Source of the DNA: an uncultured Pedobacter sp.
GTDB taxonomy: Bacteria > Bacteroidota > Bacteroidia > Sphingobacteriales > Sphingobacteriaceae
Assembly: GCA_946478755.1 (NCBI GenBank)
Contig: CAMLDJ010000273.1
Span: 1-7,387 of the forward strand
Direction: 5' to 3'
Length of the DNA: 7,387 bases
In this document: positions 6,232 to 7,387 of the stretch, in pieces
Layout: each line of letters starts with the position of its first letter
Numbering within the stretch: the stretch's first letter is position 1
Translations under genes and position numbers: made by a program
The notes under the pieces: generated by a model
Database searches by the model: none
What the model was told of the DNA's origin: nothing
What the model saw: only the letters and a program-made list of their open reading frames with translations

Positions 6232-6624
6232 ATGAATCAGAACATGATCTGCTGGTTTGAAACCTATGTCCGCGACATGGAAAGAGCGAAGAAATTTTAC
6301 AGTGCTGTTCTTGGAACCCAGTTCACAGACGTGACTGGCCCGGGCGAATCCCCGGAAGGCATGGAAATGGCCTTTTTTTCGAGTCTCGAGAATCAGGGCG
6401 TATCAGGAGCACTAGTAAAAATGGAAGGCACAAAAGAGGGCGATGGTGCCTGTGTTAATACGATGGTATATTTTCCCTGCGAAGACTGCAGTGTGGAAGA
6501 AAGCCGCGTAACCAGTGCAGGCGGGCATGTGAACCGGTCAAAATTTTCGATTGGCGAATTCGGATTTTGCGCCATTTGTGCCGATACAGAAGGAAATCCT
6601 TTTGGTCTGTTCTCCATGAAGTAA
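6232..6624 (+). CDS. VOC-superfamily (glyoxalase/dioxygenase fold) protein with two CxxC pairs
   Basis: This small cytoplasmic protein of 130 residues contains the two beta-alpha-beta-beta-beta modules of the vicinal oxygen chelate fold. Module one opens MICWFETYVRDMERAKKFYSAVLG (5-28). Module two covers about 74-128 and ends IGEFGFCAICADTEGNPFGLFSM. The metal ligands of classic members are not obvious: there is no His in the first strand, and Gly125 sits where the C-terminal Glu usually is. Metal-dependent lyase activity is therefore doubtful. It carries six cysteines, including C83-E-D-C86 and C113-A-I-C116. I chose the ATG at 6232; the frame extends to a TTG at 6202, but that TTG lies inside the predicted -7 promoter element. 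The gene is divergent from the efflux regulator, so a link to the pump is only positional. The true substrate is unknown. Confidence 0.88.
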   Translation: MNQNMICWFETYVRDMERAKKFYSAVLGTQFTDVTGPGESPEGMEMAFFSSLENQGVSGALVKMEGTKEGDGACVNTMVYFPCEDCSVEESRVTSAGGHVNRSKFSIGEFGFCAICADTEGNPFGLFSMK

Positions 6625-6664
6625 CACCTTCAGCAGGAAAAAGGTGCTCCCTATAGCATTAGAG

Positions 6665-6697
6665 TTTGGACAATATGAAATATTGTAAGTATCTTAG
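6665..6697 (+). promoter_or_regulatory. Predicted promoter of the four-helix membrane protein gene
   Basis: TTTG (6665-6668), a 21-nt spacer and TATCTTAG (6690-6697; one mismatch to TAnnTTTG) form a Bacteroidota-type promoter. The spacing is the same as in the TetR promoter. Transcription would start about 40 nt before the ATG at 6744. The spacer is almost filled by the inverted repeat at 6670-6686. Confidence 0.5.
6670..6686. repeat. Perfect inverted repeat within the promoter spacer, candidate operator
   Basis: ACAATAT-GAA-ATATTGT has 7-bp arms and a 3-bp centre. It lies between the predicted -33 and -7 elements, the usual position for a repressor site. Its sequence does not resemble the TTAATCA/TGATTAA sites of the efflux regulator, so a different protein would bind. 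No candidate regulator is encoded next to it. Confidence 0.5.
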
Positions 6698-6714
6698 TAT
6701 CAATTAACTTACAA
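6683..6714. repeat. Second inverted repeat overlapping the first, possible leader hairpin
   Basis: TTGTAAGT (6683-6690) and ACTTACAA (6707-6714) are perfect 8-bp complements separated by 16 nt. The left arm shares TTGT with the right arm of the repeat at 6670-6686, so in a transcript covering both, the two hairpins could not form together. With the predicted start near 6704, only the right arm would be transcribed. That favours a DNA-level role, or read-through RNA from the VOC gene. Confidence 0.4.
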
Positions 6715-6743
6715 AATATATTCGTTTAACTAAACTAACTGTT

Positions 6744-7172
6744 ATGAACAAAATCTTAATCGCCGGCATCGCCGGTGGAGTCATCTTTTTCCTGCTTGGC
6801 TGGCTGGTTTATGGTATTATTCTGATGGACTTTATGTCGGCAAACTCCGGAGTACCTGCTGCACTGCAAAAGCGAATGCCTGACATGCTCCCACTGGCCA
6901 TCGCCAATCTAGCCTGGGGCTTTCTATATGCCCTTGTTTTGGGGAAATGGAGCGGGTATCTAAGCATCGCGCAGGGTGCAACGCGGGGGGCATTACTGGC
7001 GCTGCTGGTAGCCCTGTTTCTTGATCTTAGTATGTATGCCACCACAACTATGTTTACCAGCAGCGCGCTACTGGCAGATATTATTGCCATGACCGTGATC
7101 GGGGCAGTTGGCGGGGCAGCGATAACCTGGATATTGAGTCTGCGGACAAACAACGTGCTTATCAGGGATTAG
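6744..7172 (+). CDS. Four-helix integral membrane protein of unknown function
   Basis: This is a 142-residue hydrophobic protein that I do not recognise with confidence. Predicted membrane helices lie at about 4-27 (ILIAGIAGGVIFFLLGWLVYGIIL), 49-67, 79-98 and 109-133. A polar loop at about 29-48 includes the only substantial charged stretch (LQKRMPDM). Glycine-rich faces (GIAGG, IGAVGGAA) suggest tight helix packing. The fourth helix is followed by a short basic tail, RTNNVLIRD. The first helix has no cleavable signal and probably acts as an anchor. The gene lies 119 nt after the VOC gene, behind its own predicted promoter with inverted repeats, and ends just before a strong hairpin terminator, so it is probably a single-gene unit. 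No catalytic motif is visible. Confidence 0.85.
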   Translation: MNKILIAGIAGGVIFFLLGWLVYGIILMDFMSANSGVPAALQKRMPDMLPLAIANLAWGFLYALVLGKWSGYLSIAQGATRGALLALLVALFLDLSMYATTTMFTSSALLADIIAMTVIGAVGGAAITWILSLRTNNVLIRD

Positions 7173-7180
7173 TCATGAAA

Positions 7181-7208
7181 AAAGCGGCAGACGAAAATCT
7201 GCCGCTTT
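7181..7208. terminator. Bidirectional intrinsic terminator
   Basis: AAAGCGGCAGA (7181-7191) pairs perfectly with TCTGCCGCTTT (7198-7208) around a 6-nt CGAAAA loop, giving an 11-bp GC-rich stem. On the plus strand it starts 9 nt after the stop of the membrane-protein gene, with an A-run before it and TTTAT at its end. On the minus strand it is followed by a T-run (CTTTTTTC). It lies 29 nt beyond the stop of the convergent gene and can serve both. Confidence 0.88.
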
Positions 7209-7237
7209 ATCCCTTGCCAACATCCTCCTATTGTACT

Positions 7238-7387
7238 TTATTTTTGAATTTTATTTGCAGCGAGCACTGGCGCTGTACCGTGCCCGTTTGTGCTCAGACT
7301 TAAGAAATTATCGAACTTCACATTCTTCAGGTTACTGGCGATGAAGGTATGCTGATCGGTTACACCACTCATTTTCAACTTTGCATC
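7238..7387 (-). CDS. C-terminal fragment of an unrecognised protein
   Basis: An open frame on the minus strand enters from the window edge and ends at TAA (7238-7240), giving the last 49 residues of a protein. The visible part includes KMSGVTDQHTFIASNLKNVKF, DNFLSLSTNGHGTAPVLAAN and the tail KIQK. It is mildly polar, has no membrane helix, and alternates hydrophobic and polar residues in a way that suggests beta structure. I cannot assign a family. The evidence for coding is the uninterrupted frame, plausible composition and the terminator placed shortly after the stop on this strand. Confidence 0.7.
   Translation of the reverse strand, partial: DAKLKMSGVTDQHTFIASNLKNVKFDNFLSLSTNGHGTAPVLAANKIQK

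Noticed and set aside
6393..6617. A 74-codon minus-strand open frame opposite the VOC gene
   Set aside because: It is wholly inside a gene with clear VOC homology, has no motif, and looks like an antisense shadow.
6232..6624. Reading the VOC protein as a bleomycin or other antibiotic resistance protein because it neighbours an efflux pump
   Set aside because: The fold is shared by many enzymes of different function, the protein is divergently transcribed from the pump, and no resistance-specific motif is visible.
6625..6646. Hairpin CACCTT-N10-AAGGTG directly after the VOC stop codon
   Set aside because: The stem is only 6 bp with a 10-nt loop and is not followed by a T-run, so I do not call it a terminator, although it may weakly affect the transcript end.
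6809..7153. A 114-codon minus-strand open frame opposite the four-helix membrane protein
   Set aside because: It is the complement of a GC-rich hydrophobic coding region, with low-complexity Ala/Arg/Ser composition and no recognisable domain; the plus-strand frame has the better promoter, start and terminator.

Overview
The composition (moderate GC, AT-rich intergenic DNA), the Bacteroidetes-type promoter elements (TTTG around -33, TAnnTTTG around -7) and the protein styles point to a Bacteroidota chromosome, most likely a Sphingobacteriaceae relative such as Pedobacter or Mucilaginibacter. The genus is inference. I see no mobile element, CRISPR array, tRNA or rRNA.

Positions 1-6059 hold one minus-strand operon, read right to left. 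It encodes a TetR-family regulator (5430-6059), a TolC-type outer-membrane channel (4112-5374), a lipoprotein HlyD-type adaptor (3198-4091), two ABC ATPases (2281-3201 and 1538-2281) and two paralogous ABC-2 permeases (421-1527, and 1-424 cut by the window edge). From the adaptor onward the genes overlap by 1-4 nt or lie 10 nt apart. The layout matches the Escherichia coli ybhG-ybhF-ybhS-ybhR exporter and its TetR regulator CecR/YbiH, with YbhF split into two genes and a dedicated TolC added. The predicted product is a complete tripartite efflux pump spanning both membranes; its substrate cannot be read from the sequence.

Two near-identical palindromes, TTAATCA-TA-TGATTAA upstream of the regulator and TTAATCA-TT-TGATTAA between the regulator and the TolC gene, are the likely operators of the TetR protein. 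The two ATPases carry complementary defects. The first lacks the Q-loop Gln and the switch His, and the second has a degenerate signature motif. In a heterodimer these all fall in the same ATP site, leaving one intact and one degenerate site.

Positions 6124-7172 are plus-strand: a small VOC (glyoxalase-fold) protein with two CxxC pairs (6232-6624) and a four-helix membrane protein of unknown function (6744-7172), the latter behind a predicted promoter with a perfect inverted repeat in its spacer. A strong bidirectional terminator hairpin (7181-7208) separates it from the 3' end of a convergent, unrecognised minus-strand gene (7238-7387).

Overall this is a recognisable efflux locus plus two small stress-type or unknown genes. 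I do not see a wholly new system. The most informative signals are the operator pair, the ATPase asymmetry and the cysteine-rich VOC protein.
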